Shown piece after piece: positions 52,631-62,868 of a stretch of DNA of 64,000 nucleotides; within the stretch, counting starts at the first letter, position 1, and each line of letters starts with the position of its first letter. The notes beneath the pieces were generated by a model. That model made no database searches and was not told the DNA's origin. It worked only from the letters and a program-made list of their open reading frames with translations. Origin of the DNA: Salegentibacter sp. Hel_I_6 (GTDB lineage: Bacteria > Bacteroidota > Bacteroidia > Flavobacteriales > Flavobacteriaceae); the NCBI RefSeq assembly GCF_000745315.1, contig NZ_JQNQ01000001.1, positions 2,728,001-2,792,000 of the forward strand, in the 5' to 3' direction. Position numbers and translations under genes: made by a program.

Positions 52631-55600
52631 TTACTTTCCGTAAGAATAAGTAGTGATGCTGTCATTGTTAGGAACAACAAGAAGTAGGTTTTCGTTAGCC
52701 ATTGGGATCGAGACTGTTCTTTTTATTTGTTGATCGAAGGCTTTGATTCCTAAGTTGGAGACTTCTTTGTAATCTGAGATGCTTTTCACGAGCAAACCTT
52801 TTAGAGAAGAATAGCCTCCGTGATAAGTGTTTACCTTGTAAGAATTCCCACTTACCAATAATTGTTCTTCTCCATCTATATTGAGCACCTGAAATGAGTT
52901 GATGGGTGCGGTTTGAAATGCTTTTGGGAATTCAATAAATTCAGTGAATTCACCATTATTGTTTTTGAGATAACCAGAAGCTAGCGTATTAACCTCATAA
53001 ATTTTTGCTGAGGACAATGCTTCAGCAGTAAAGATTTCCTCCATGGTTTTTAAAGAAAACTCCTGATGTGTGGGGAATTTTTTGCTTATAGAACTCATTT
53101 GGGAAGCCAATTCATTCCTGGAGTTTAATGGGTAATATTTTCCATCTTTATTGTACGCAGTAATCGTTTCAAATTTTCCATCCTTATTAAAATCAGCGTA
53201 ATACATTCTTATGGGAGCACCTTCTTTTGCTTCAAACCTGGTATTTAATCCCCAATTTCCCAGGAGGATGTCTTTATTTCCATCCTTATTAATATCATAG
53301 AAAGCAATGCTTTGCCATAATCCTGAGAGATTTTCCGGTAATTTTGCGGCTTTAAAACTCCCCTTTTCATTTAAATAAATTTTAGGGGTGTCCCACTCGG
53401 CGGTTATTATTAAGTCTGGGTATCCATTATTATTTATATCTTCTGATTTAACAGCGGTTACCATAGCATTTAATGAAAAATCTGGATCTTTTAGGAAGTT
53501 GCCTTTTTGGTCGTTTTTAAGCAGATAAGAAGACACTTGTTTTCCAAAATTGCCTGGTTCAGACAGATTCCCTATAAAAAGATCATCAAATCCATCCTGA
53601 TTGTAATCCAGGCTTACTACTGAAGAGGTGTTCAGGTTATTATTCGGTATAGTGGCAGTAGATTCTTTAAATTCCCCATTGATATTTGTGTAAAGTCTGT
53701 CTTTCTCAAAAAACTGTATTCGGTTGGAATTTATTCCGGAAGCGACATACAAATCGAGGTCTCCATCATTATCAGCATCAAAAAATACCGCGTCATTATC
53801 CTCAAATTCTGCGTGTCTTGTAAACACATCATTACTGCTTTCTTCCAGGCTTTGTCCATTATTAAGGTAGAGTTTAGCAGGTTGGCCGGAAGCCCCACCA
53901 ATATAGATGTCATCAAATCCATTATTGTCTATGTCGCCAATACTAACTGCAGGCCCCTGCATAGAAACAATATAAGGTATCAATTTTTCCTGATGAAAGT
54001 CATCATATTCATCTTCTTTATGAGCGTGGCTTAATGCTTTTGTAGGTTTAAAATATTTTTTTTGCTGTTTATCTTTATCATAATCATAATTCTTAGCCTC
54101 TTCTAAATAAACTATTTTTAAATGTTGATTTTTTTCTGGCTGCTGAATTTTTTGATAGGTATTATTTGGCCAAATAATATAAATTGAATCGATTTTCTCT
54201 TCGGTTTTAAGCCCAAAATGGAGTTTGTTTTCTACTGAAGATAGAAATCCTCTTGAATTAAATAATTGCTTAAGTTGCTTTTTTTCTTTTGAAAAGAGTA
54301 TGGCTTTTGTTCCTAAACCATTTATGTTTTTGGGATATTCAAATTCCAGAGAAATATAGTTTCCTGAAGCATTGGTAGTGTTCTCATAAATTCCGGCTTT
54401 TTCATTTAAATTATTAACCACAAGATCCAGGTCCCCATCCAGATCTAAATCTACATAAATGGCGCCATTAGAAAAGCTGGCTTTATCTTCTAACCATTCA
54501 CCAGTCTTGCTTTCAAATTTATTTGAATTGCCCATAAAGATTTCATTAGAAACCTTTCCTTCGGGCATCTCATCTTTAGAGTTGTAAAGCCATTTCATTC
54601 CTTCATTTGGGCTTCTGTTTTTAAATGCAGTAGAGACAATATTTTTAAAATCGAGGTCATTTGGTCTACGAAGAATTCCATTGGAGATAAAGAGATCCTG
54701 ATGCCCGTCGTTATTGAAATCGGCTAATAATGGTGCCCAACTCCAATCTGTTGCAGCAATTTCATTGTAAAGGGCCATTTCCTGAAAATTAGAACCTCCA
54801 TTATTAATTTGAAGCATATTTCGGGCATATTGATCGCGGTAGCCTAATTTTTTTAGCCGTTTCTGCATATTATACATCGCATCATCGCCTTCACTTTCTT
54901 TAATTACTTTTTCTTCTTTTGGAAGCATATCCAAAGTAATTAGATCCTGATACCCGTTGCCAGTAATATCGGCGGCATCACTCCCCATAGAAAATCTGCT
55001 TATTGCCGAAAATGCAGAATTTAAGGTTTCGGTAAAAGTGCCATCCTGGTTGTTTATATAATAATAGTCATCTTCGTGAAAATCGTTACAAACATAGATA
55101 TCTGTCCAACCATCATTGTTGAAGTCTGCTAAACTTGCACTTAATCCATAACCATTTATACCTCCATAAATGCCTGCTTTTTCACTTACATCGGTAAATT
55201 TTCCGTTGTTATTTTCGAGAAGGACGTCCCCAACCAACGCTACCCTTCTGTTTCTTACCTCTGCAGGACCATGAGAAAGCGTGGTATGTATTGCGTGATT
55301 AACAAGGTATACATCGAGGTCTCCATCATTATTATAATCGAAAAAGTAGGCCTGGGTTGTGTAACCCTTAAAGTCTAATCCATATTCTGCCGATTTTTCA
55401 CTGAATGTGCCATCGCCATTATTGATAAAAAGCTCATTATGTCCTTCAAAATCAAGCAGGCCAGATACGGCTGAAACATAGATGTCTAGCAATCCATCGT
55501 TATTAATATCTACCATGGTGACTCCGGTATTCCAACTGGATTTTCCTCCTACATTTGCTTCTTCAGTAATGTCCTCAAACTGTAAATTACCTTTATTAAG

Positions 55601-55879
55601 AAATAGCTTGTTTTTACCCATATTAGAAACAAAATAGAGGTCTGGAAGGCCATCATTATTTATATCTCCTGCAGCTACACCTGCGCCATTATAGTAATAA
55701 ATATAATTAATTATACTATGCTCTGGATCTTCTATAATTTGATTAGTGAAATCAATTTTAGTAGATTCTGGAGAAAGTTTGTTTAATAAATAATCATTAT
55801 TTTCACTGAGCTCAGATGATTTTTTACATGAACAACATAGAAGAAAAATTGTAACTAATCCTGATGTTAAGAGTTTCAT
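52631..55879 (-). CDS. VCBS/FG-GAP repeat lipoprotein (CRTAC1/ASPIC type)
   Basis: The 1082-residue protein has a lipoprotein signal (LVTIFLLCCSCKKSSEL) and many FG-GAP/VCBS repeats with calcium-type loops, such as GVAAGDINNDGLPDLYFVSN, DINNDGLLDIYVSAV and DADNDGDLDLYVASG, forming beta-propellers. An ASPIC/UnbV-like piece (HFGLKTEEKIDSIYIIWPNN) lies near 560. Such proteins are exposed on the outer membrane, often encoded with SusC/SusD pairs, but none is seen here. Function is unknown; sugar or surface binding is a guess. Confidence 0.85.
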   Translation of the reverse strand: MKLLTSGLVTIFLLCCSCKKSSELSENNDYLLNKLSPESTKIDFTNQIIEDPEHSIINYIYYYNGAGVAAGDINNDGLPDLYFVSNMGKNKLFLNKGNLQFEDITEEANVGGKSSWNTGVTMVDINNDGLLDIYVSAVSGLLDFEGHNELFINNGDGTFSEKSAEYGLDFKGYTTQAYFFDYNNDGDLDVYLVNHAIHTTLSHGPAEVRNRRVALVGDVLLENNNGKFTDVSEKAGIYGGINGYGLSASLADFNNDGWTDIYVCNDFHEDDYYYINNQDGTFTETLNSAFSAISRFSMGSDAADITGNGYQDLITLDMLPKEEKVIKESEGDDAMYNMQKRLKKLGYRDQYARNMLQINNGGSNFQEMALYNEIAATDWSWAPLLADFNNDGHQDLFISNGILRRPNDLDFKNIVSTAFKNRSPNEGMKWLYNSKDEMPEGKVSNEIFMGNSNKFESKTGEWLEDKASFSNGAIYVDLDLDGDLDLVVNNLNEKAGIYENTTNASGNYISLEFEYPKNINGLGTKAILFSKEKKQLKQLFNSRGFLSSVENKLHFGLKTEEKIDSIYIIWPNNTYQKIQQPEKNQHLKIVYLEEAKNYDYDKDKQQKKYFKPTKALSHAHKEDEYDDFHQEKLIPYIVSMQGPAVSIGDIDNNGFDDIYIGGASGQPAKLYLNNGQSLEESSNDVFTRHAEFEDNDAVFFDADNDGDLDLYVASGINSNRIQFFEKDRLYTNINGEFKESTATIPNNNLNTSSVVSLDYNQDGFDDLFIGNLSEPGNFGKQVSSYLLKNDQKGNFLKDPDFSLNAMVTAVKSEDINNNGYPDLIITAEWDTPKIYLNEKGSFKAAKLPENLSGLWQSIAFYDINKDGNKDILLGNWGLNTRFEAKEGAPIRMYYADFNKDGKFETITAYNKDGKYYPLNSRNELASQMSSISKKFPTHQEFSLKTMEEIFTAEALSSAKIYEVNTLASGYLKNNNGEFTEFIEFPKAFQTAPINSFQVLNIDGEEQLLVSGNSYKVNTYHGGYSSLKGLLVKSISDYKEVSNLGIKAFDQQIKRTVSIPMANENLLLVVPNNDSITTYSYGK

Positions 55880-56039
55880 ATATGTTTAACTTTAGAAGGG
55901 CTGCTAATATATTAATTTAAGATAAAATTAACTATTTACCTAGGCCTTTTGTTAAAAAAAATGAATTATTGAATCAGAAGTAGTTTTTCCCTAATAGTTA
56001 GAATCGGAACCACTAATTTAATTATTAGTCTTAAGTCTT

Positions 56040-57809
56040 TTAATCTCCATTTTTCTGAATTGATGTACTTGAACCTTCAGGAGGATAGCTGGATTTATTT
56101 TTGAGTGCATCAATTTGTTCTCTGGTAAATTGTGGAAGCGGCATTTCCCGTTCTTTTTTCCAGTTTTGAACTTCAGCTTCGGCTTCAGCCGATTTTTCTT
56201 TGGATAATCCCTGATCTTTCCCGAAATAAATAGTTTGAGAAGGGAAAGCAAATTCGGTACCGCTGCGATCTACAACGTCCATCATTCTTAGCATTAGGTC
56301 TTCTCTTATTTCCAAAAATTCATTAAAATCACGAGCCTCCAAATATGCGAAAATCTCAATATCTAAAGAATGTGCAGCAAATCCTGTAAAACGAATTCTA
56401 GCGGGATCCTCATAAACCTTTGGATGCGCGTAGAGAACTTTTCTTAATTCTGTAAGTAAAAATCGCAATTGGTCTGGCGAAGTTTCGTATCTAAAATTTA
56501 AAGTAGTTATAAATCTGAATTTATCCCTATGGGCATAGTTCTCAATAGTATCAGATGAAAATGCACCGTTGGGAATACTAACTATAGTGCGGTCTAATGT
56601 GCGAATTTGGGTAGACCGAATTCCAATTTTTTCAATATTGCCAGTAATTTGCCCAACCCGGCAAAAATCCCCAACCCTTATAGGCCTATCGGCAATTAAA
56701 GTTACGCTTCCTACGAAATTCTCTATGGTTTTTTGAGCACCAAGTGCAAGAGCAATACCACCAATACCTAATGCGGCAAGTCCCGTGGTAACATCAATTC
56801 CCACCGCTCCCAAAATTGCAATTATTCCGAAAACAACAATGGCTATTTTAGCTGCACGCTGAAGGAATAAAACTATAGATACCCCAGCAGGATTACCTCT
56901 TAAAAGCATTTTTTCCTGGCTAAATTTTCCTATAAAATCTGATAGGCGCCATAGAAGAAGAAGTATGGCCGCAATTCCAACTATAATAGTAATAACGCTA
57001 AATTTCTGACGCAAAATAATTGAAAGTTCAAGATTTCTCGACAGGGCTACAAAAATCCATACAGCTATATATAGTTTTAGCGGAAGTTTGAGTGCAACGA
57101 GAATCCCGGCAACTGGTGCTTCCCTGGCTTTTTTCCATAATTTCTTTAATAGAAATATTATGATAGAAATTATTAAATAGGCAAGAATATAGCTTAGTGC
57201 TATTAGTAAAAGAGCAATAAACCATTGCCCGGCCGGGACGCCACCCCAAAGATACTTTTTGAAAAAATCTGGCATTATTTGGTCTATTAAAGCAGTGTTT
57301 TTAAGACTAAGTGAGCTTACTGAACTCACGGTTTCTGAAGAAAATAGCCAAATTGGATTTCCCGCCTCGTCCTCATACTGTTTTAGAAAAATTTCTATTA
57401 ACTCATCATCGGCTTCTATGCTTCCTATTTTTTCCAGGTTTTCGTCTATTCCATCATCCAGTTTTCCTGCGGGCTCATCGCTAATCAAATAATAGGGCTG
57501 AATATTTCCTTTTTGATCAAATAATCGTTGTAAAACCTGGACAACTTGCTCTTTATCCTCATCCGAAGAAATTTCTGGCGGAAAACTTAGAAATCTGGCA
57601 GCACGATTAAAATCTTGCCCGGCCATAGCATTTATAAACCCGTTAACACTGCCTCGGGGTGTTCTTCGTTTTAAAGGGTCTTCCGGAATTTTCTCTGTTT
57701 CCTGATCTTTTTGATTGGTAGATAAAGGAAATTGAGCTTGAATACTTGTGCTTGATAGCAAAAGTAGTATAGTAATTAGAACCAGATAAATTGGGTTAGA
57801 TGGCTTCAT
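56040..57809 (-). CDS. MscS-family mechanosensitive channel
   Basis: The 589-residue channel has a signal peptide (LVLITILLLLSSTSIQAQ), a periplasmic domain (about 30-180), several membrane helices and the pore helix with TGLAALGIGGIALALGAQKT followed by IENFVGSVTLIADRPIRVGD, the MscS core. The C-terminus is a cytosolic MscS beta domain (RSTQIRTLDRTIVSIPNGAF). It releases solutes on osmotic downshift. The extended N-terminus sets it among the larger MscS relatives. Confidence 0.9.
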   Translation of the reverse strand: MKPSNPIYLVLITILLLLSSTSIQAQFPLSTNQKDQETEKIPEDPLKRRTPRGSVNGFINAMAGQDFNRAARFLSFPPEISSDEDKEQVVQVLQRLFDQKGNIQPYYLISDEPAGKLDDGIDENLEKIGSIEADDELIEIFLKQYEDEAGNPIWLFSSETVSSVSSLSLKNTALIDQIMPDFFKKYLWGGVPAGQWFIALLLIALSYILAYLIISIIIFLLKKLWKKAREAPVAGILVALKLPLKLYIAVWIFVALSRNLELSIILRQKFSVITIIVGIAAILLLLWRLSDFIGKFSQEKMLLRGNPAGVSIVLFLQRAAKIAIVVFGIIAILGAVGIDVTTGLAALGIGGIALALGAQKTIENFVGSVTLIADRPIRVGDFCRVGQITGNIEKIGIRSTQIRTLDRTIVSIPNGAFSSDTIENYAHRDKFRFITTLNFRYETSPDQLRFLLTELRKVLYAHPKVYEDPARIRFTGFAAHSLDIEIFAYLEARDFNEFLEIREDLMLRMMDVVDRSGTEFAFPSQTIYFGKDQGLSKEKSAEAEAEVQNWKKEREMPLPQFTREQIDALKNKSSYPPEGSSTSIQKNGD

Positions 57810-58009
57810 AAATTCAGGGTTTCAAAACTTAATTCGAATATAAGAAATAGTTTTTACGGCTTGAACTATTTGCATTTCCTCAAATAAGCTTTTGATATTA
57901 ATAAAGCTTCCTTAAAACTAAGGCTTAAAGTCTTTAAAGAAGGTTAAATAACTTTAAGCCAAATTTTTAAACTGGTAAATTCAGATAAAAGTTTTCAAAA
58001 AATATAAAA

Positions 58010-58678
58010 ATGGAAAAGACAGTAAAAATTAAAGAAGTTAAGTCGGTTACTCATGATGTTAAACAATTTCTAGTAGAAAAACCAAATGGCTATAAATTTA
58101 CACCGGGTCACGCTACCGAAGTTTCTATAAATATGGATAAATGGAAAGATGAAAAAAGGCCATTCACTTTTACTAGCCTGAATGAAGATGATTATCTAGA
58201 ATTTACCATTAAAATTTATCCAGATCACGATGGTGTAACTGAACAATTGGATGAATTAAAACCGGGAGACGAATTGATCGTTCGTGACACCTGGGGCGCC
58301 ATAGAATATAAGGGTCCCGGATATATTATCGCTGGAGGCGCAGGAATCACACCTTATATTGCGATGCTTCGAGAATTTAAGAAGAAGAACAAATTAGATG
58401 GTATTAAATTGATTTACTCTAATAAGGCTGATAAGGATATTATTCTAAAAGAAGAATTAGATGCCTTGTTGGGTAACAATGCTACTTATGTAATTACCGA
58501 TCAAAATGATACTCAATTTACCAAGGCTTATATTGATGAAGATTTCCTGAAGAAACATATTGCTAATTTTGAGGAGAGATTTTATGTATGTGGTCCTCCT
58601 AAAATGACCGAAGAGATAGGTGATATTTTAGAAAAATTAGGTGCACATACAGATGCTATAACTCTGGACGATCAATAA
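58010..58678 (+). CDS. Flavodoxin/ferredoxin reductase-like protein
   Basis: The 222-residue protein is an FAD/NAD(P)H reductase of the ferredoxin reductase fold. It shows KRPFTFTSLNEDDYLEF (FAD-binding Arg and Thr/Ser), GPGYIIAGGAGITPYIAMLR (nucleotide-binding) and RFYVCGPPKMTEEIGDIL. It has no 2Fe-2S domain, so the electron partner must be another protein. The partner is unknown. It is followed 110 bp later by a desaturase-type gene in the same direction, which could be an electron acceptor; this is inference. Confidence 0.85.
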   Translation: MEKTVKIKEVKSVTHDVKQFLVEKPNGYKFTPGHATEVSINMDKWKDEKRPFTFTSLNEDDYLEFTIKIYPDHDGVTEQLDELKPGDELIVRDTWGAIEYKGPGYIIAGGAGITPYIAMLREFKKKNKLDGIKLIYSNKADKDIILKEELDALLGNNATYVITDQNDTQFTKAYIDEDFLKKHIANFEERFYVCGPPKMTEEIGDILEKLGAHTDAITLDDQ

Positions 58679-58788
58679 GTGTTCAGCTTAAGACCTAAAA
58701 CCGTAGACCAATGCTGGCTGTTTAATTTTATAAAACTGCCAGCAAATTTAAACTTACGTATATCGTATTTTAATTAATTTAGTGTTCT

Positions 58789-59550
58789 ATGATTTTTTTC
58801 GAAATTAATAATCCGGGGCTTTTCCTTATTTGTGTGCTTATCTTTTTTGCTGCCGTTTTTCTTAGATATTTGATTTCTGCAGGCATATTTTACTGGTACT
58901 ATTACCGGCTAAAAAGCGAGAAATTTAGAAATAAGAGATTAAGTAAGCGAGGTTTTAGAAAGGGGCAGTTAAAAAAGGAAATCTACTGGAGTATGTGGTC
59001 TTCGGTTATTTTTGGTTTTTTTGGTGCGCTTACTTATTTCCTATGGCAAAAAGATCTTACCGCAATTTATCTTGAACCAGATAAATTTGGATATTGGTAC
59101 TTGCCATTAAGTTTTATCCTGCTTTTACTGCTTCACGAAACATATTATTACTGGGTGCACCGTTGGATGCACAAACCTGGAATCTTTAAAAAAATTCATA
59201 AAGTACATCACGATAGTTTGGTGCCCAGCCCATGGACGGCTTTTTCTTTTCATCCATGGGAATCTTTATTGGAAGCACTTATTGTTCCGGTGATTTTACT
59301 CGTTTTACCAGTTCATCCATTTATAATTGGTGTTTATTTACTTTTTATGACGCTTAGTAGTGTAATTAATCATTTAGATATTGAAATTTATCCTGATGCG
59401 TTTGTAAAAAGTCGCTTTGGAAAATTATTTATTGGGGCAACACATCATCATTTCCATCACGCTGAATTCAAAACCAATTTCGGTTTGTATTTTACTTTTT
59501 GGGATCAATGGATGCGTACCGAAAGCAATTCGAAGATTTCTTCTGAGTAA
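58789..59550 (+). CDS. Sterol desaturase/fatty acid hydroxylase family protein
   Basis: The 253-residue membrane protein has the three histidine clusters of a di-iron oxygenase: HETYYYWVHRWMH, HKVHHDS and THHHFHHAEF, with about four membrane helices. It likely oxidises a lipid; the substrate is unknown. The reductase-like gene upstream may feed it with electrons. The downstream intergenic region carries the dispersed inverted repeat. Confidence 0.88.
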   Translation: MIFFEINNPGLFLICVLIFFAAVFLRYLISAGIFYWYYYRLKSEKFRNKRLSKRGFRKGQLKKEIYWSMWSSVIFGFFGALTYFLWQKDLTAIYLEPDKFGYWYLPLSFILLLLLHETYYYWVHRWMHKPGIFKKIHKVHHDSLVPSPWTAFSFHPWESLLEALIVPVILLVLPVHPFIIGVYLLFMTLSSVINHLDIEIYPDAFVKSRFGKLFIGATHHHFHHAEFKTNFGLYFTFWDQWMRTESNSKISSE

Positions 59551-59578
59551 GGAAGGCTGATTTGAGAAGCTATTATAT

Positions 59579-59655
59579 GTCATCCTGAACTTGTTTCAGG
59601 ATCTAAGATGTGAACATTTTAATTATGTTAGAAGCTGAAACAAGTTCAGCTTGAT
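59579..59655. repeat. Inverted intergenic repeat (second full copy)
   Basis: Left arm GTCATCCTGAACTTGTTTCA with GGATC and right arm GAAGCTGAAACAAGTTCAGC with TTGAT face each other 26 bp apart. It is the same family as the repeat at 2646-2706. Confidence 0.7.
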
Positions 59656-59738
59656 GGTATTGCCAATTTAGATTCTTCCAGTGGGATTGTTTCAACCTTT
59701 TATCAGGTTTGCTTATCTTGAAGCCAAAATAAAATTCT

Positions 59739-62192
59739 ATGATCAAAAAATTACCAATTCTGGGGCTGGCGGCTTTACTTGCAGCGGGCTGTGGAAGTGA
59801 AAAATCTATTTTTGAAGGGAAAGATAAGTCTGCAGAAAATGCTCCTGAAAAATCAAGGAAAACCTCAAAATCTTACAATCAAATAATCACTTCAGATGCT
59901 GAAACTGATGAAGGTCTTTTCACCACTCATTTTGTAGATGATAAACTCTACTTTGAGATCCCCATAGATTTGTTGGAAAAAGATATGCTTTTGGTAAGTC
60001 GTATTGCAGGTGTGCCAGATGGTTATGGTGGCGGTTATGTTAATGCCGGTTCTAAAATTAATGAGCAGGTAGTGCGCTGGACCAAGCGCAAAGGCAATAT
60101 AGATGTAAAGGTGATTAGTTTCGAAAATATGAGTGATGAAGAATCGCCTATTTACAAATCGGTGCAGGCTAATAACTATTTTCCAATTCTTTTTAGTTCA
60201 AAAATTGAAACCTATAACCAGGATTCTACTAGCGTAGTGATTGATGCCAGTGCTTTGTTTGAAAATGAAGTGCAGGCCATTAATGGGCTTTCTTCATCAC
60301 TTCGTAAACGCTATAAAGTGAAAAAATTGGACCAGAGCAGGTCTTATATTGAATCTGCAAATTCTTACCCTGAAAATGTAGAGGTTAAGCACGTGATGAC
60401 TTATGAAGCCGAAGAGCCACCATCCCGGGGCCAGGCGGGAACGATTTCAATGATGATGAATCAATCTATGATTTTGCTACCAGATGATAAAATGCAGCCT
60501 AGAATTGCAGACCATCGTGTGGGTTGGTTTACGATAGATAAATACGATTATAACTCAGAAGAATTAAAAGCCGATGATTATGAGCTGATTCGCCGGTGGA
60601 AATTGGTGCCAAAAGATATTGAAGCTTATAAGCGCTGGGAGCTGGTAGAGCCTGAAGAACCAATAGTTTATTATTTAGATCCTGCCACTCCTGAAAAATG
60701 GAGACCTTATTTTAAGCAGGGAATTGAGGACTGGAATGTGGCTTTTGAAGAAGCAGGATTTAAAAATGCGATAATTGCTAAAGATCCACCAACTAAAGAA
60801 GAGGATCCTGAATTTAGTCCTGAAGATGTGCGTTACTCGGTGGTTCGTTATGTAGCCAGCACTACCAGGAATGCGGTGGGGCCTTCGGTAACCGATCCCA
60901 GAACCGGGGAGATTATCGAAAGTGATATTATTTGGTACCACAATCATTTGCGTTCTTATAGAAATCGTTATATGATTGAAGCCGGAGCGCAGACCGAAGA
61001 TGCCAGGACTTTAAATACCCCAGAATCTGAAATTGGTGAAATGATGCGTATGGTAATTGCACACGAGGTTGGCCACGCTTTAGGCTTACCTCATAATATG
61101 AAAGCGAGCGCTGCTTATCCCACAGATTCACTAAGATCGGCTGAGTTTACCCAAAAATACGGCTTAACACCATCGATTATGGATTATGCACGTGTGAATT
61201 ATGTAGCACAGCCAGAAGATGAAGGTGTTCGATATATTAGAATGATGGGACCTTATGATTTGTATGCCATAAACTGGGGTTACAGATATTTACCTGAAGC
61301 CGAATCAGCTGAAGCAGAGAAAGAAAAATTAGATGAATGGATCCTGGAAAAAGCAGGAAATCCATGGTATGAATTCGGTAGTGGTTACGGTGGTGTAGAT
61401 CCACAATCACAGCGTGAAAGCCTTGGAGATGACCAGGTGAAAGCCAGTGAATATGGATTAGCGAATCTTAAAAAAGTAGTTCCAAATTTAATTGAGTGGA
61501 CTTCTAAAGACGGTTATGGTTATGACGATCTTAAAGAAGTGTACAGAGAGTTAACTTATATGTGGCGCGGCTATACTTCTCATGTTGTCGCAAATGTTGG
61601 CGGTGTTTATGAAACCCGAAAAACTTCAGATCAGGATGGTGTGGTTTACGAAAACGTACCAAAAGAAAAGCAACAGGAAGCCGTAGATTTTTTAAATGCG
61701 GAAGCTTTTACAACACCAGATTGGTTGCTTAATCAGGAAATATTAAACCGAATTGAAGCTTCTGGAGCTATAGAACGAGTACAGGGTTTACAAACCCGGG
61801 CCCTAACTAGCTTGCTAGATGAAGATCGTTTAAACCGAATAATCGCCAACGAAGAAGTAAATGGTGATAAAGCCTATACTGCGGTAAATTTGATGAGCGA
61901 TCTTAGAAAAGGGATTTTCAGTGAACTTTATAGTAGAAATAAAGTTGATGCTTATAGGCGTAATCTCCAGCGTTCTTATGTAGATATTGCTTCAGAATAT
62001 CTTAGAAAATTAAATGCTGAAAATAACGAGGACTTGTTGAAGTCTGATATTTTGCCATTAATGCGAGGCGAAATGCAAACTTTAAAGCGAGAGATAAATC
62101 GTAGAAAATCTGGGATAAATAATTCCTTAACCCAATATCACTGGGAGGATCTAATTGCCAGAATAGATGCTGCGCTCGATATAGAGTCTTAA
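59739..62192 (+). CDS. Zinc-dependent metalloprotease (DUF5117-type), lipoprotein
   Basis: The 817-residue protein has a lipoprotein signal (LGLAALLAAGCGSEKS), an N-terminal DUF5117-like domain (FEIPIDLLEKDMLLVSRIAG) and the metzincin-like zinc site VIAHEVGHALGLPHNMKASA near 448. The following MDYARVNYVAQPED looks like a Met-turn-like segment. A helical C-terminal domain of about 250 residues follows. It is probably a cell-surface peptidase; the substrate is unknown. It is monocistronic with a strong terminator. Confidence 0.9.
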   Translation: MIKKLPILGLAALLAAGCGSEKSIFEGKDKSAENAPEKSRKTSKSYNQIITSDAETDEGLFTTHFVDDKLYFEIPIDLLEKDMLLVSRIAGVPDGYGGGYVNAGSKINEQVVRWTKRKGNIDVKVISFENMSDEESPIYKSVQANNYFPILFSSKIETYNQDSTSVVIDASALFENEVQAINGLSSSLRKRYKVKKLDQSRSYIESANSYPENVEVKHVMTYEAEEPPSRGQAGTISMMMNQSMILLPDDKMQPRIADHRVGWFTIDKYDYNSEELKADDYELIRRWKLVPKDIEAYKRWELVEPEEPIVYYLDPATPEKWRPYFKQGIEDWNVAFEEAGFKNAIIAKDPPTKEEDPEFSPEDVRYSVVRYVASTTRNAVGPSVTDPRTGEIIESDIIWYHNHLRSYRNRYMIEAGAQTEDARTLNTPESEIGEMMRMVIAHEVGHALGLPHNMKASAAYPTDSLRSAEFTQKYGLTPSIMDYARVNYVAQPEDEGVRYIRMMGPYDLYAINWGYRYLPEAESAEAEKEKLDEWILEKAGNPWYEFGSGYGGVDPQSQRESLGDDQVKASEYGLANLKKVVPNLIEWTSKDGYGYDDLKEVYRELTYMWRGYTSHVVANVGGVYETRKTSDQDGVVYENVPKEKQQEAVDFLNAEAFTTPDWLLNQEILNRIEASGAIERVQGLQTRALTSLLDEDRLNRIIANEEVNGDKAYTAVNLMSDLRKGIFSELYSRNKVDAYRRNLQRSYVDIASEYLRKLNAENNEDLLKSDILPLMRGEMQTLKREINRRKSGINNSLTQYHWEDLIARIDAALDIES

Positions 62193-62212
62193 TGTTAGCA
62201 TAATACCACTAG

Positions 62213-62253
62213 AAACCCCGAAAAGCATTCGTGTTTTCGGGGTTTTATTTTTT
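62213..62253 (+). terminator. Terminator of the metalloprotease gene
   Basis: AAACCCCGAAAA (62213-62224) pairs perfectly with TTTTCGGGGTTT (62234-62245), followed by a T-rich tail. Confidence 0.85.
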
Positions 62254-62292
62254 ACTCGTTTCTGTTTAAACGCTTCAGGATCATTTCAGGAT

Positions 62293-62691
62293 CTAAGTTG
62301 CTACTTTCTGTGGGGAGCTTATGAAATTCTTTATGTGCTCCATTTCCTTAATTGAATTGGTTGGGAGATGTCTTGTTTTGCCATTTTTAAGTTTAAGGCT
62401 CAGGCGTTTTCTTCCGAAGAAATTTTTAAGAACAGGATGTTGAATTTCTTCTAAAGGAACTACTTCTGCAGTGCTAAGTTTAGTAAAATAATACAATATA
62501 AAAAGTGATGTGAGACCTATGGGAATCCAAAACCAGGTTAGGACATCCCAGTTAGCTACCGGAGTGTTGAAAACCTGGAGTAGCATTTGAAATATATTTG
62601 AAATCATTACGAATTTGAGCATCCAATAGGTGATTTTAATATTATCATCAATCCTAATTTCCCTGTTTTCGTCATCTAATTTTATCTTCAT
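62293..62691 (-). CDS. Small membrane protein, function unknown
   Basis: The 132 residues have two hydrophobic segments (YWMLKFVMISNIFQMLLQVF and FWIPIGLTSLFILYYF) between a charged start (KIKLDDENREIRIDDNI) and a basic C-terminal part (FFGRKRLSLKLKNGKTRHLP). I recognise no family; the layout resembles small PH-domain-like membrane proteins. The gene stands alone and converges on the metalloprotease. Confidence 0.65.
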   Translation of the reverse strand: MKIKLDDENREIRIDDNIKITYWMLKFVMISNIFQMLLQVFNTPVANWDVLTWFWIPIGLTSLFILYYFTKLSTAEVVPLEEIQHPVLKNFFGRKRLSLKLKNGKTRHLPTNSIKEMEHIKNFISSPQKVAT

Positions 62692-62868
62692 TGATTTCTA
62701 AGATGTTGTGTAAAAATACGCCATTCTCACTCGCTATGATTTACGCCTATGATTGTTATCATCAATATAATAATTAAATCTCTTTTATAATAGAATCAAG
62801 TAAATTGTAGCTTAGCTTTGTCTCGTTAAAGTTATAAGTAATAAACTTTAGCCCCAAATTTTGAGATT

